Source of the DNA: Bacteroides_D sp963546395
GTDB lineage: Bacteria; Bacteroidota; Bacteroidia; Bacteroidales; CAJPTX01
Assembly: GCA_963546395.1 (NCBI GenBank)
Contig: CAUUMS010000028.1
Coordinates: forward strand, 1-19,428
Direction of reading: 5' to 3'
DNA length: 19,428 nucleotides
The notes below the pieces were generated by a model. It saw only the letters and a program-made list of their open reading frames with translations. It ran no database searches and had not been told where the DNA came from. This document shows positions 1-7,109 of this stretch, in pieces. Numbering within the stretch: the first letter of the stretch is position 1; the number at the start of each line of letters is the position of its first letter. The position numbers were made by a program, and so were the translations under genes.

Positions 1-56
1 TCAGCCCCTCAGCCTCTCAGCCCCTCAGCCCCTCGGGCCCTCGGGCCCTCGGGCCT
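1..56. repeat. Octanucleotide tandem repeat array (7 units, two sub-blocks)
   Basis: Seven consecutive 8-bp units are visible: TCAGCCCC, TCAGCCTC, TCAGCCCC, TCAGCCCC, then TCGGGCCC twice and TCGGGCCT. The array has two homogeneous sub-blocks that share the TC start and a C-rich end but differ at positions 3-5. It starts at the first base of the window, so the true copy number is unknown. No open reading frame clearly runs through it. The 8-bp unit is not a multiple of three, so copy changes would shift frame if it lies in a gene to the left; it could equally be an intergenic VNTR. Confidence 0.85.
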
Positions 57-564
57 ACCGTTTCCCCTGGACAGAGTGCAGACACCAGCATGAGCCATTG
101 TGACCTGAAGCAACATCATGCCATGAATTTGTGCCTGAACTGAAAACTACCCGCAATTCAGATAAATTCTACGCAAGTGCACCTGATGACGATTTGTGGA
201 AATCTGCAAATGCATTTGACTTGCGTTTTCATAGCAGAAATTTCTCATGGACTTCTAGCAGTCGCGCAGGGTGGTGCGCAATGCGTGGCGAATACTCTGC
301 TCCACTTCCCATACGTTCGTCGTCCACCCGCGCAGTGTGAAACCCCGCTCTGCCTGGTGCGAATGTGAGGCCCGTGACCGATGCGTGCAGCGTGTGCCAT
401 CGTCTGCGGCATGCGTGGTATCATGCGCTTGCTGGCGGCTTCCATGGTGCGTGCGGTGCATCGTGCGTGCATGTTGTGCCTACTGCCGTACAAGCGCAAT
501 GCTGAGACTGGCGTGCCCATCTTTCCGCCAGCTGCGCGCAGGGTGTATAGCCCAGTGGATTCCG
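57..564. other. About 500 bp without a convincing gene
   Basis: Several short overlapping open frames occur on both strands, but none has a recognisable domain, signal peptide, ribosome binding site or promoter. The part at about 120-260 is clearly more AT-rich than its surroundings and holds an inverted repeat annotated separately. The remainder, about 270-564, is rich in GCGTGC-type words and lies just downstream of the minus-strand HhH-barrel gene. It may be a 3' untranslated or spacer region, or decayed coding sequence. Confidence 0.5.
171..226. repeat. Inverted repeat with internal 12-bp palindrome
   Basis: ACGCAAGT at 171-178 is the exact reverse complement of ACTTGCGT at 219-226. The 40-bp interior contains the perfect 12-bp palindrome CAAATGCATTTG at 207-218, immediately inside the right arm. 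It sits in an AT-rich pocket of otherwise GC-rich DNA. It could be a binding site for a dimeric protein or a remnant of a mobile element end; chance is also possible. Confidence 0.4.
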
Positions 565-2601
565 TTAAAAGCGTGGTCGCCAGCGGATTTGCAGCGTGAC
601 TTCCAGCGGCCCAGCTCCGGTGCCTCGTGCTTGCCTCGGGGCCAGTGCGTGCGTGTGGCCTAGCGTGGCCCATAGGTCGAGCGTGCGCATCGGTTGCCAG
701 CGCACGTATAGCCATCCCCGTATACCGTGGATGGCGTAGCGTCTCATGCCGAAGGCGTACGCAGGCCCGGGCTCGTAGATGTAGAACCCAGCGGGACTCT
801 CGTCTAACTGCATGTATCCCAATCGCACACGCAGCTCCACGGTGCGCGTGCGGTACCCCAGATCCTGAAACACGGCCCATCCCAGCCTGCTCGGCGCCCG
901 CACTTGCGTCACGTTGGTCAGCACGGCCCCCTGGCTCAAGGCTCCGAATCCACCCTCGGGCCAGTGTCCAAGCTGTAGTCGAACCTCTTGATGCTGCGCT
1001 TGTTGTGCATGCTGCGTTCTAGAGCTTGCGCGGAGTGGGCGCGTGGAGTGCTTGACGAGCAGGCGGAGCTCGGTGGCCTCATCTATGGCCCATTCCCACC
1101 CAACCTGCAATCGGAGACGCTCGATCGTGCGGGCAAATCGCCCCTCGGGTGTGCGACCGGCATGTAGCTGGGCCGTGGCGAAGAGGTGATGCACCTGGTG
1201 CAGATAGCCCTCCAGCGCCATTTGTAGCCCGTGCCCTCCGTGGCGCGCGAGGGTTGCTGGGCCCACTGCGCGTTGGTACACCGTGTGACCCGAGCCGGCG
1301 TAGTGGTAGAGCATTATCCCCGCGGTGAGTCGTCCCGCGAACGTGCCTGCCACGCCAGTTACAAGGCTGGTGGTTGGCCGGTATGCGCGTCGAGGCCAGG
1401 CGAATTCGGTGGCCCATTCGCCCCAAAGACGGATGCGCGGGGTGCGAAATGAGAAGTAGGGGCCCGCCCGTACCAAATCCTGCGGTGGCCGGTTGCCCTG
1501 CCCCGTGGCCGTGGGGGCAAGGGTTAGCGGGGGGTACTGGTAGTGCGCCTGCATGGCGGTGAGGCCCAGGATGAGCCGCCGTGTGGCGTATTGCGCGCTG
1601 GCGTACGAGACGAGCTCCCACGTGGTGCGGCGATGCCGTAGGGTGGCCTCGGTGCGGAATGGGCCCGCGGGCTTGAGATGCCGAATTCTCCATCCTCCAT
1701 CCTGTGACGCCAGATGGGCATCCACACGTTGCCCCGAGAACCCAGCTAGTAGGTGTGATCGCCCGTGACGCAGGGTGATAGACAGCCCGCGCAGCAGCTG
1801 ACCGCTCGAGCTGGCGAAGGCTCCCCGGGCGCGGGTGAAATGGCCCCAGGCGACCGCATCGCTCCCTAGGAACGACAGCGAGCCGGTGCCTAGCACCAGC
1901 CCGTAGCCGGGGCGTAGGGCGTGGTCGCCCAGCACGAGACGCATGCGTAGTGGCCATTGCAGGTCGGCCTGCGCGTAGCCCGAGTAGAATCCGTAGCCGT
2001 GGGGACTGTGCTTGCTGAATGCGGGCTCTCCAGCCGCTTTGCTCCCCTTGAGACCGGCTTGCAACCAGGGGTCGGCCGTGAGTACAAGCCGTGTTTGCAG
2101 GGCCAGTGGCGAGCCCAGCACTCCGTTTCTGCGCTGCTTGGAATCCTGGTCGGTCGCAGGCTCCAGGGGCACAGGGTATATGGCTCGCTGCGTGATGCTT
2201 AGCTGTCGTGGCGCAGGTGGCCCGTTGGCCCACCGGAGCCCGTTGTCCACGTGGAGCCAGGGCATGATGCGTAGCGCCATGGGGCGGGGGAGCCCCTCCA
2301 CGGCAAACAGCTCGTGGAGCGATTGCAGGGGCCCGTGCCGGGCGATGTGCGCCATGATGGCTTGCGCCCCCTCCTCGGTCATGTGGGGCACGTCGAGCAG
2401 CTGATCCAGCGTGGCCCCGTTGACATTGAGGCTCTCGGTGCGCCAGGACTCGAGCGATTCGTCCAGTGCGGAGGCATACTCCCCGTCGGCGTAACGCTCC
2501 ACCATGCGCGCGGCCGCATCCTCCAGGGTCGGGGGTGGAGGATGCGCAGGCACCGTGTCCACGAGAGGCAGCAGCAGTGACGCTAGCAAGCCGACGAGCA
2601 T
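565..2601 (-). CDS. Helix-hairpin-helix domain protein with C-terminal beta-barrel-like region
   Basis: A 678-residue protein. Residues 1 to about 19 form a hydrophobic signal peptide without a lipobox cysteine. Residues about 58-118 form a tandem helix-hairpin-helix module of the ComEA/competence type (LNVNGATLDQLLDVP, then a second copy around LHELFAVEGLP). The rest, from about residue 130, is long, rich in aromatic and alternating polar/hydrophobic residues (RLRLQVGWEW, VELRVRLGYM), and ends in Phe (IRWRPRF), as expected for an outer-membrane barrel. Bacteroidetes genomes carry proteins of this size and layout annotated only as HhH-domain proteins; the substrate is unknown. A role in DNA handling at the envelope is a guess from the HhH fold alone. 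The ATG at 2601 is 60 bp downstream of a -7 promoter box. High GC produces a spurious 511-codon frame in another phase on the same strand. Confidence 0.8.
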   Translation of the reverse strand: MLVGLLASLLLPLVDTVPAHPPPPTLEDAAARMVERYADGEYASALDESLESWRTESLNVNGATLDQLLDVPHMTEEGAQAIMAHIARHGPLQSLHELFAVEGLPRPMALRIMPWLHVDNGLRWANGPPAPRQLSITQRAIYPVPLEPATDQDSKQRRNGVLGSPLALQTRLVLTADPWLQAGLKGSKAAGEPAFSKHSPHGYGFYSGYAQADLQWPLRMRLVLGDHALRPGYGLVLGTGSLSFLGSDAVAWGHFTRARGAFASSSGQLLRGLSITLRHGRSHLLAGFSGQRVDAHLASQDGGWRIRHLKPAGPFRTEATLRHRRTTWELVSYASAQYATRRLILGLTAMQAHYQYPPLTLAPTATGQGNRPPQDLVRAGPYFSFRTPRIRLWGEWATEFAWPRRAYRPTTSLVTGVAGTFAGRLTAGIMLYHYAGSGHTVYQRAVGPATLARHGGHGLQMALEGYLHQVHHLFATAQLHAGRTPEGRFARTIERLRLQVGWEWAIDEATELRLLVKHSTRPLRASSRTQHAQQAQHQEVRLQLGHWPEGGFGALSQGAVLTNVTQVRAPSRLGWAVFQDLGYRTRTVELRVRLGYMQLDESPAGFYIYEPGPAYAFGMRRYAIHGIRGWLYVRWQPMRTLDLWATLGHTHALAPRQARGTGAGPLEVTLQIRWRPRF

Positions 2602-3031
2602 GGCCGTGTCTCAACCCGCAGTGACCGGCGAATGCAGCGCGGGCCGCAGGGGGATAATGGCAAATTTACCGATTATTCCCACCGCATGCTGCGGGGTAGG
2701 GGCCGTGGATCATTCGTGTCATAGAAAGGGTACCGACACCATGCTTGCGACGTATCAAACCCATATTTGGCCTACAAAATACGGACTTGGTACGGTGTTG
2801 CTACCTTGTGGGCATGCGTCATCCTAGTCCCAAAGCGCAGCGCGCACGCCCCGGGGGGCCCAGGCGGTGGCTGCGCAGCTCTTGCTCTAGGTCGGTGGGG
2901 TGGAGCTGCCGCTTGTCAGCTCGGAATGAGGGGAGCAAGGGGACGCAGGGCTCCGTTCCGGCCACATTGTGGCGGATGGACGGGGATCAGGGGGCGGATC
3001 GCCTGGCTGGCAGGCCCGCAGGGTGTCGGGA
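2602..3031. other. 430-bp intergenic region between two minus-strand genes
   Basis: It holds the promoter element for the downstream HhH gene, a perfect 6-bp-stem hairpin (GAGCTG/CAGCTC, 2903-2922) and a 5-bp-stem hairpin (GCCTG/CAGGC, 3001-3015) just past the desulfidase stop codon. The latter might help end that transcript, but neither hairpin has a T-tract. The short open frames here have no recognisable features and I do not call a gene. Confidence 0.5.
2661..2668 (-). promoter_or_regulatory. Bacteroidetes -7 promoter element of the HhH-barrel gene
   Basis: On the minus strand this reads TAAATTTG, a perfect match to the TAnnTTTG -7 element used by the Bacteroidetes primary sigma factor. 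It would place transcription start near 2654 and give a leader of about 50 nt. No clear TTTG -33 element is seen. The box lies within an imperfect inverted repeat (2651-2680, GGGATAAT/ATTATTCCC), which could be an operator. Confidence 0.5.
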
Positions 3032-4330
3032 TTAGTGGATCTCCTTGTGGGTCATGATGGAGAGCACCATCTCGTCGGTCTCGCGCATCCCCTCGCTGCC
3101 GATGGAGCCGAGGTTCTGGATGGTGCGCTCCACGCAGTCGTCTATGATGCCATCATGCGACGAGATGCAGGAGCCGTCGATGGCCAGCAGGGCCGAGGTC
3201 ACGGCGCAGCTCACGCCGGCACTCACCTTGAGGGCGCAACCCACTTTGGCCCCGTCGCATAGCATACCCGTGACGTTGCCGAGCATGTTCTTGATGGTGC
3301 TGACGATGTCGTTCAGACTCCCGCCCATGAGGTAGGTGATGCCGCATCCAGCCCCGGACGAGGCCACCACGCATCCGCACAGCGCGGATAGGCGCCCTAG
3401 GTAGCCCTTGATGTGGATGGCCACCAGGTGCGAGAGGGCCAGCGCGCGGGCCAGCTGCTCGCGGCTCGATTTCAGGAAGTCGGCCGCTGCCACCACCGGC
3501 ATCGTGGCCGTGATCCCCTGGTTGCCGCTCCCCGAGTTGCTCATCACGGGGGTTGTCGAGCCGGCCATACGGGCATCGCTCGCGGCGGCGGTCACGGCCA
3601 TGGCTTGCTCGAGGAGCCCTTTCCCCACGAGGCCTGTTCCCATGCGTGCCCACAGCTTGCGACCCACCTCTAGCCCGTAGTTCCCCGTCAGCCCCTCCTC
3701 GGCTATGGCCCGGTTGAGCCGTTCGCTCTCCAGGATGAATTCTATTTGCTCGAGGGGTACCTGGGTGATGAAATCGTAAATGCCTGCCACGGTGATAGAG
3801 CGCGCATCGGCGTGGGGTGCTGTGCCTTGCTCTGGGCATTGCCCCTGCGCGCAGTGCAGCACCTGCCCGTCAAGGGTCACCTCCACAATGTTGGAGTGCA
3901 TGTCGGCAATGGTGCAAGTGGCGCAGTGCCCCGCCTCGTCCTCCACGGAGGCGCGCACGTAAAGCTTAGCCACGTTTTCGGCCACGTGCACCTCTACGCC
4001 CCCACGGGCGATCAGGGCCTCGGCCCGACGCACGGACTCGTTGTTCACATGCTTGAGGAGCTCGAGCGAGTCCTGGCTATTGCCCTCCACGGCCCCCAGC
4101 GCGGCGGCTATGATGAGCCCCGTCTGCCCGGTGCCAGGGATGCCCACGCCCATACCGTTCTTGAAGATGTTGGCGCTGGTGCCCACCGACACGCGGCATG
4201 GGCTGGACTGAAGTGCCTCGCGGGCCCGGGCCACCGCCAACGCCACAGCAATAGGCTCGGTGCACCCCAAGGCGGGTACTACCTCGCTACGCAACAAGTC
4301 GATATACACTTGGGGGTCTACATTTTCCAT
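3032..4330 (-). CDS. cyuA: L-cysteine desulfidase (CyuA/YhaM, UPF0597 family)
   Basis: A 432-residue cytoplasmic enzyme expected to split L-cysteine into pyruvate, ammonia and sulfide using an oxygen-labile [4Fe-4S] cluster, related to the L-serine dehydratase alpha fold. The family N-terminal motif PALGCTEP places Cys at residue 23. Cys318, Cys358 and Cys365 have spacings (40 and 7) equal to those of the cluster-associated cysteines I recall for the Methanocaldococcus jannaschii enzyme (282/322/329), so the active site looks complete. Further signatures are the Gly-rich GIPGTGQTG and MSNSGSGNQG segments. Length is normal for the family. The ATG at 4330 is preceded by a good -7 promoter box at 4386-4393. 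It appears monocistronic. The role fits an amino-acid-fermenting, sulfide-producing anaerobe. Confidence 0.93.
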   Translation of the reverse strand: MENVDPQVYIDLLRSEVVPALGCTEPIAVALAVARAREALQSSPCRVSVGTSANIFKNGMGVGIPGTGQTGLIIAAALGAVEGNSQDSLELLKHVNNESVRRAEALIARGGVEVHVAENVAKLYVRASVEDEAGHCATCTIADMHSNIVEVTLDGQVLHCAQGQCPEQGTAPHADARSITVAGIYDFITQVPLEQIEFILESERLNRAIAEEGLTGNYGLEVGRKLWARMGTGLVGKGLLEQAMAVTAAASDARMAGSTTPVMSNSGSGNQGITATMPVVAAADFLKSSREQLARALALSHLVAIHIKGYLGRLSALCGCVVASSGAGCGITYLMGGSLNDIVSTIKNMLGNVTGMLCDGAKVGCALKVSAGVSCAVTSALLAIDGSCISSHDGIIDDCVERTIQNLGSIGSEGMRETDEMVLSIMTHKEIH

Positions 4331-4385
4331 GGTATAGTCCTGATGATGGGGACACTAGGGGACAGTCCTCTTTCCTGAGGCGGCG

Positions 4386-4393
4386 CAAAGGTA
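4386..4393 (-). promoter_or_regulatory. Bacteroidetes -7 promoter element of cyuA
   Basis: The minus strand reads TACCTTTG, a perfect TAnnTTTG and the most common form in Bacteroidales. The predicted transcript start near 4379 leaves a leader of about 50 nt before the ATG at 4330. No canonical TTTG -33 element is visible at the usual distance. Confidence 0.6.
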
Positions 4394-4442
4394 TAGAACT
4401 TCGCATAATGCCCACCACCCCTTCTCGCGGCACGTGTTACAC

Positions 4443-4670
4443 ATGCGAATTGTATTAAATTTATCGTGTGCACTTGTTTGTCACAGCGCATTCTGTGGAA
4501 CAGATTCCCCGCAGAGGACGTATAATATAGAAGGCGTATGGGCTTGGAAGAAGTACAGGTTCATGCAGCGCGATAATTCGACTAGAGGGCCCATTAAGAG
4601 ACCGGACTCTCTCCCCCTCTACAAGCCGATCGATTGGTGGAATCCGTGGCTCATGGTGTGGGATTCGTAA
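4443..4670 (+). CDS. Possible small secreted protein, unknown function
   Basis: A 75-codon frame (MRIVLNLSCALV... to WNPWLMVWDS) ending 17 bp before the start of the lipoprotein gene, whose ribosome binding site lies in that gap. The first ~18 residues (Arg then a hydrophobic run, ending HSAFC) resemble a short signal peptide, although Phe before Cys is poor for a lipobox. The C-terminal half is rich in Trp and Tyr and in codons typical of neighbouring genes. Against it: no ribosome binding site or promoter is obvious, the N-terminal part is AT-rich like a promoter region, and no family is recognised. An internal start at 4563 would give only 35 residues. Confidence 0.3.
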   Translation: MRIVLNLSCALVCHSAFCGTDSPQRTYNIEGVWAWKKYRFMQRDNSTRGPIKRPDSLPLYKPIDWWNPWLMVWDS

Positions 4671-4687
4671 AGCAGGGAGGTGTAGCA

Positions 4688-5608
4688 ATGCGTTCGAAAC
4701 AGATATTATTGCTGGTAGTGCTCGGGGCGATTGTTTGGGGAGTCGGGTGCACAAAGGGTGAGGTGCGCTTGATTGCTAAAGGTAAGCGCATTGTATTGAA
4801 TCACAACTACATGGCCATTCGGGCCCAGGATGGCAGTGCCGTGCAGGTGCGTTTGCGCTACAGCGTGTACGATGCCTACCAAGGCGTGAACCGGGTGAAG
4901 GACTCCACGTGCGAGACACCCTGCCTGGTGGGGGGAGAGCCCGTGCAAGTGCTATACGATAGTTTGGGCAAGTGGTTCGGTAGCATCCACCACATGTACT
5001 ACAAGAGTTCTTTTCGCAGGCGCTATATGGAGTATGCTCCCCGCGAGGCGGACTACTGGGAGGTGGAGAATCTGAGCACGACACCCCTGGAGTACTGCAT
5101 TGTGGGCAACGAGCCATTTGAATTCCGCACGTCATTCGATCCCAAGAGCTCACCAGGGGAGAAGTTTGGCCCCGTGCTCCCCCCCTACGTGGTGAATCAT
5201 AACCCGTCGCCCATCTACCGCAAAGCTCCGATGCTCTACCTGCTGATGCCCGATTTGGCCCCACAGCGGGACTATCTGGTGTTCACAGATGATGAATCGG
5301 AAGCATTGCAGAGCGTGCCCCTGCGTCGTGGGCAGATGGGTGATGTGAAGGAGGGCCTTCCGCTCAGCATCGATAGTGCCATGGCCCTCTACCGTGCTGA
5401 TTTTACGGAAAAAGGGAAGAAGGTGCTCTATGTCGATTTTTCCACATCCACTACGTCTTATGAGATAGAAGCCATTGCGTCGTATCACTACAGGCCGATG
5501 TATGGCACCATTCGCGGTAGTGAGACTGTGCGCAACCAGGGCGATTTGTTTGTGGTGGCAACCTATTGGGGGAAGCGCGTTGACCTCAGTGTGGCCCGCG
5601 AATTCTAG
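4688..5608 (+). CDS. Lipoprotein of unknown function
   Basis: A 306-residue protein starting at the ATG at 4688, chosen because GGGAGG at 4675-4680 sits 7 bp ahead and because it yields a clean signal: MRSKQILLLVVLGAIVWGVG followed by Cys21, an acceptable lipobox. An in-frame start further upstream would only add residues before the signal peptide. The mature part is hydrophilic and Tyr-rich, with several predicted beta strands (VQVRLRYSVYD, YEIEAIASYHY), and no cofactor or catalytic motif is visible. It probably sits in the periplasm or on the outer membrane. It is followed by a strong plus-strand hairpin, so it is likely transcribed alone or with the small frame upstream. I do not recognise the family. 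Confidence 0.8.
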   Translation: MRSKQILLLVVLGAIVWGVGCTKGEVRLIAKGKRIVLNHNYMAIRAQDGSAVQVRLRYSVYDAYQGVNRVKDSTCETPCLVGGEPVQVLYDSLGKWFGSIHHMYYKSSFRRRYMEYAPREADYWEVENLSTTPLEYCIVGNEPFEFRTSFDPKSSPGEKFGPVLPPYVVNHNPSPIYRKAPMLYLLMPDLAPQRDYLVFTDDESEALQSVPLRRGQMGDVKEGLPLSIDSAMALYRADFTEKGKKVLYVDFSTSTTSYEIEAIASYHYRPMYGTIRGSETVRNQGDLFVVATYWGKRVDLSVAREF

Positions 5609-5628
5609 CTGTTCCCTATAGGCCTCGT

Positions 5629-5678
5629 GGAGCCTTGCTTGCTTTCGCCTTCTCGTGGGCCGAGGCAGGCAGGGCTCC
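5629..5678 (+). terminator. Long hairpin downstream of the lipoprotein gene
   Basis: GGAGCCTTGCTTGC (5629-5642) pairs along its whole 14-nt length with GCAGGCAGGGCTCC (5665-5678), including two U-G pairs. Those two positions would be A-C mismatches in a minus-strand transcript, so the structure favours plus-strand RNA. The loop is 22 nt. The following bases (ATTTGCGCTT) are only modestly T-rich, so it may be a terminator or a 3'-end stabilising structure. Confidence 0.55.
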
Positions 5679-5792
5679 ATTTGCGCTTACGAGGGTCAGC
5701 ATCTTTCCTGCCAATGGGCTATGATATCACTTCTTAGGTAAAATGGGCACATTTTCCCTGCGTTGCGAGTAGGCTATGTGGCGGATTTCTGC

Positions 5793-5800
5793 TACCTTTG
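5793..5800 (+). promoter_or_regulatory. Bacteroidetes -7 promoter element of ackA-ptb-buk
   Basis: TACCTTTG, a perfect TAnnTTTG, lies 42 bp ahead of the ackA ATG at 5842. A start of transcription near 5807 gives a leader of about 35 nt. The box lies inside the 5' extension of the ackA reading frame, which argues for the shorter AckA. A TTTG -33 element is not evident at 17-23 bp spacing. Confidence 0.65.
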
Positions 5801-5841
5801 CACCGAGGGTAGAAGGTGCTAACACAATCCAACCGACAGCT

Positions 5842-7065
5842 ATGATAATTCTTGTGCTCAACTGTGGGAGTTCGTCCATCAAGTACCAGGTTTTAGCGAT
5901 GGGCGATGTCCCTCAGCTGCTGTGCAAGGGGTTAGTGGAGCGCGTGGGGGCCTTGAGTAGCCCGCTCGAGCATCGGGTGATGGCCACGGGCCTCCGTGAG
6001 AAGCGCGATATACACGCTAGCAATCACAGCGAGGGGATCGCATGCGTGCTTGAGATGATTACCGATCCTCGAGTGGGTGTGGTGGAGAGCGTGGATCGCA
6101 TTGAGGCGGTGGGGCATCGGGTGGTGCACGGGGGCGAACGCTTTGCGGCGAGTGCCCTCATCACCCCGGAGGTGGAGGCGGAGATTGAGGGCTGTTTCGA
6201 GCTGGCCCCGCTGCATAATCCGGCTAACCTGATGGGGATACGCGCCATGCGTGGCCTGCTGCCGCAGGTGCCACAGGTGGCGGTATTTGACACCGCATTC
6301 CACCAGACACTGCCGCCGGAGGCGTACCGCTACGCGCTACCAAGCGAGTACTACGAGCGGCTACGGGTGCGCAAGTACGGGTTTCATGGCACGAGCCATA
6401 TGTATGTGGCCCAGCGTGCTGGCCAGATCTTGGGGAAAGCATGGGATGCGTTGCGAATTATCACCTGCCACCTGGGGAATGGGGCCTCGGTGTCGGCTGT
6501 GGATCACGGTCGCTCGGTAGACACGAGTATGGGGTTCACGCCGGTGGACGGCCTGATGATGGGTACGCGGTGCGGTGAGGTGGATCCGAGCGCGCTCATC
6601 TACATCGCGGAGAAGGAGGGGCTCTCCTACGAGGCGTTGAAGGAGCTTATCAATGGCCGCAGCGGCATCCTCGGGGTGTCTGGCGTGTCGAATGACATGC
6701 GTAACGTGGATAAGGCTGTGCAGGAGGGGAACCATGAGGCGGCTTTGGCGCGCAACATGTTTGTGTACCGAATCCGCAAGTGCATTGGGGCCTACGCCGC
6801 GGCGATGGAGGGGGTGGACGCCATCGTCTTCACAGGAGGCATCGGCGAGAATGATACGGCAGTGCGTGGGGCTGTAGGGGCTCACCTAGGGTATCTGGGG
6901 GCTGAGCTCGATGCGGCGAAGAATGAGACTATTCGCGGCGCTGAGGCGGCGATATCTACCCCGGCCTCGCGCGTTGCGTTGCTGGTGATCCCCACGGATG
7001 AGGAGGGAATGATTGCGCGTGACACGTGGCGCATTGCCACGGAGCACCGGGGGAATAACCGGTAG
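5842..7065 (+). CDS. ackA: Acetate kinase
   Basis: A 407-residue cytoplasmic enzyme interconverting acetyl phosphate plus ADP with acetate plus ATP. The ASKHA-fold signature is present: LVLNCGSSSIKY at the N terminus (Asn7), GHRVVHGGE with Arg93, FDTAFHQT with Asp150, KYGFHGTSH with His182, CHLGNGASV for phosphate binding, and FTGGIGEND near the C terminus. Length is normal. The frame is open further upstream to 5776, but the ATG at 5842 is chosen because it starts directly at the kinase fold and the -7 promoter box lies between the two. It heads a likely operon with ptb (44-bp gap) and buk. No phosphotransacetylase gene is next to it, so its acetyl-phosphate source must be encoded elsewhere or come from Ptb acting on acetyl-CoA. 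Confidence 0.96.
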   Translation: MIILVLNCGSSSIKYQVLAMGDVPQLLCKGLVERVGALSSPLEHRVMATGLREKRDIHASNHSEGIACVLEMITDPRVGVVESVDRIEAVGHRVVHGGERFAASALITPEVEAEIEGCFELAPLHNPANLMGIRAMRGLLPQVPQVAVFDTAFHQTLPPEAYRYALPSEYYERLRVRKYGFHGTSHMYVAQRAGQILGKAWDALRIITCHLGNGASVSAVDHGRSVDTSMGFTPVDGLMMGTRCGEVDPSALIYIAEKEGLSYEALKELINGRSGILGVSGVSNDMRNVDKAVQEGNHEAALARNMFVYRIRKCIGAYAAAMEGVDAIVFTGGIGENDTAVRGAVGAHLGYLGAELDAAKNETIRGAEAAISTPASRVALLVIPTDEEGMIARDTWRIATEHRGNNR

Positions 7066-7109
7066 GACGGCCCACGGTATGAGCATCGACACATTATTAG
7101 TTTAGAGCC

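Noticed and set aside
1..56. CRISPR-like reading of the octamer array
   Set aside because: Units are directly abutting 8-mers with no spacers, so this is a simple tandem repeat.
245..880. 211-codon minus-strand frame overlapping the 3' end of the HhH-barrel gene
   Set aside because: It overlaps a well-supported gene by more than 300 bp in another frame, is rich in His/Arg/Ala as expected for GC-rich shadow frames, and shows no domain.
1079..2614. 511-codon minus-strand frame covering most of the HhH-barrel gene
   Set aside because: Same strand, different frame; the translation is low-complexity Arg/His/Ala/Gly/Pro with no signal or domain, whereas the other frame has a signal peptide, HhH motifs and a barrel pattern.
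2766..2809. TTTGG...TACCTTGTG as a plus-strand promoter
   Set aside because: The -7 has only a partial match (TACCTTGT), the spacing to the TTTG is over 30 bp, and no plus-strand gene follows.
2745..3262. Overlapping ~96-codon plus-strand frames between the HhH gene and cyuA
   Set aside because: They run antisense into cyuA or lack any start signal or domain, and their translations are compositionally biased shadows.
3153..3839. 228-codon minus-strand frame inside cyuA
   Set aside because: Shadow frame: Arg/Gly/His-rich translation with no recognisable motif inside a clear enzyme gene.
4521..4526. TATAAT sequence upstream of the lipoprotein gene
   Set aside because: It resembles a proteobacterial -10 box, but Bacteroidetes use TAnnTTTG and no -35 hexamer is properly spaced.
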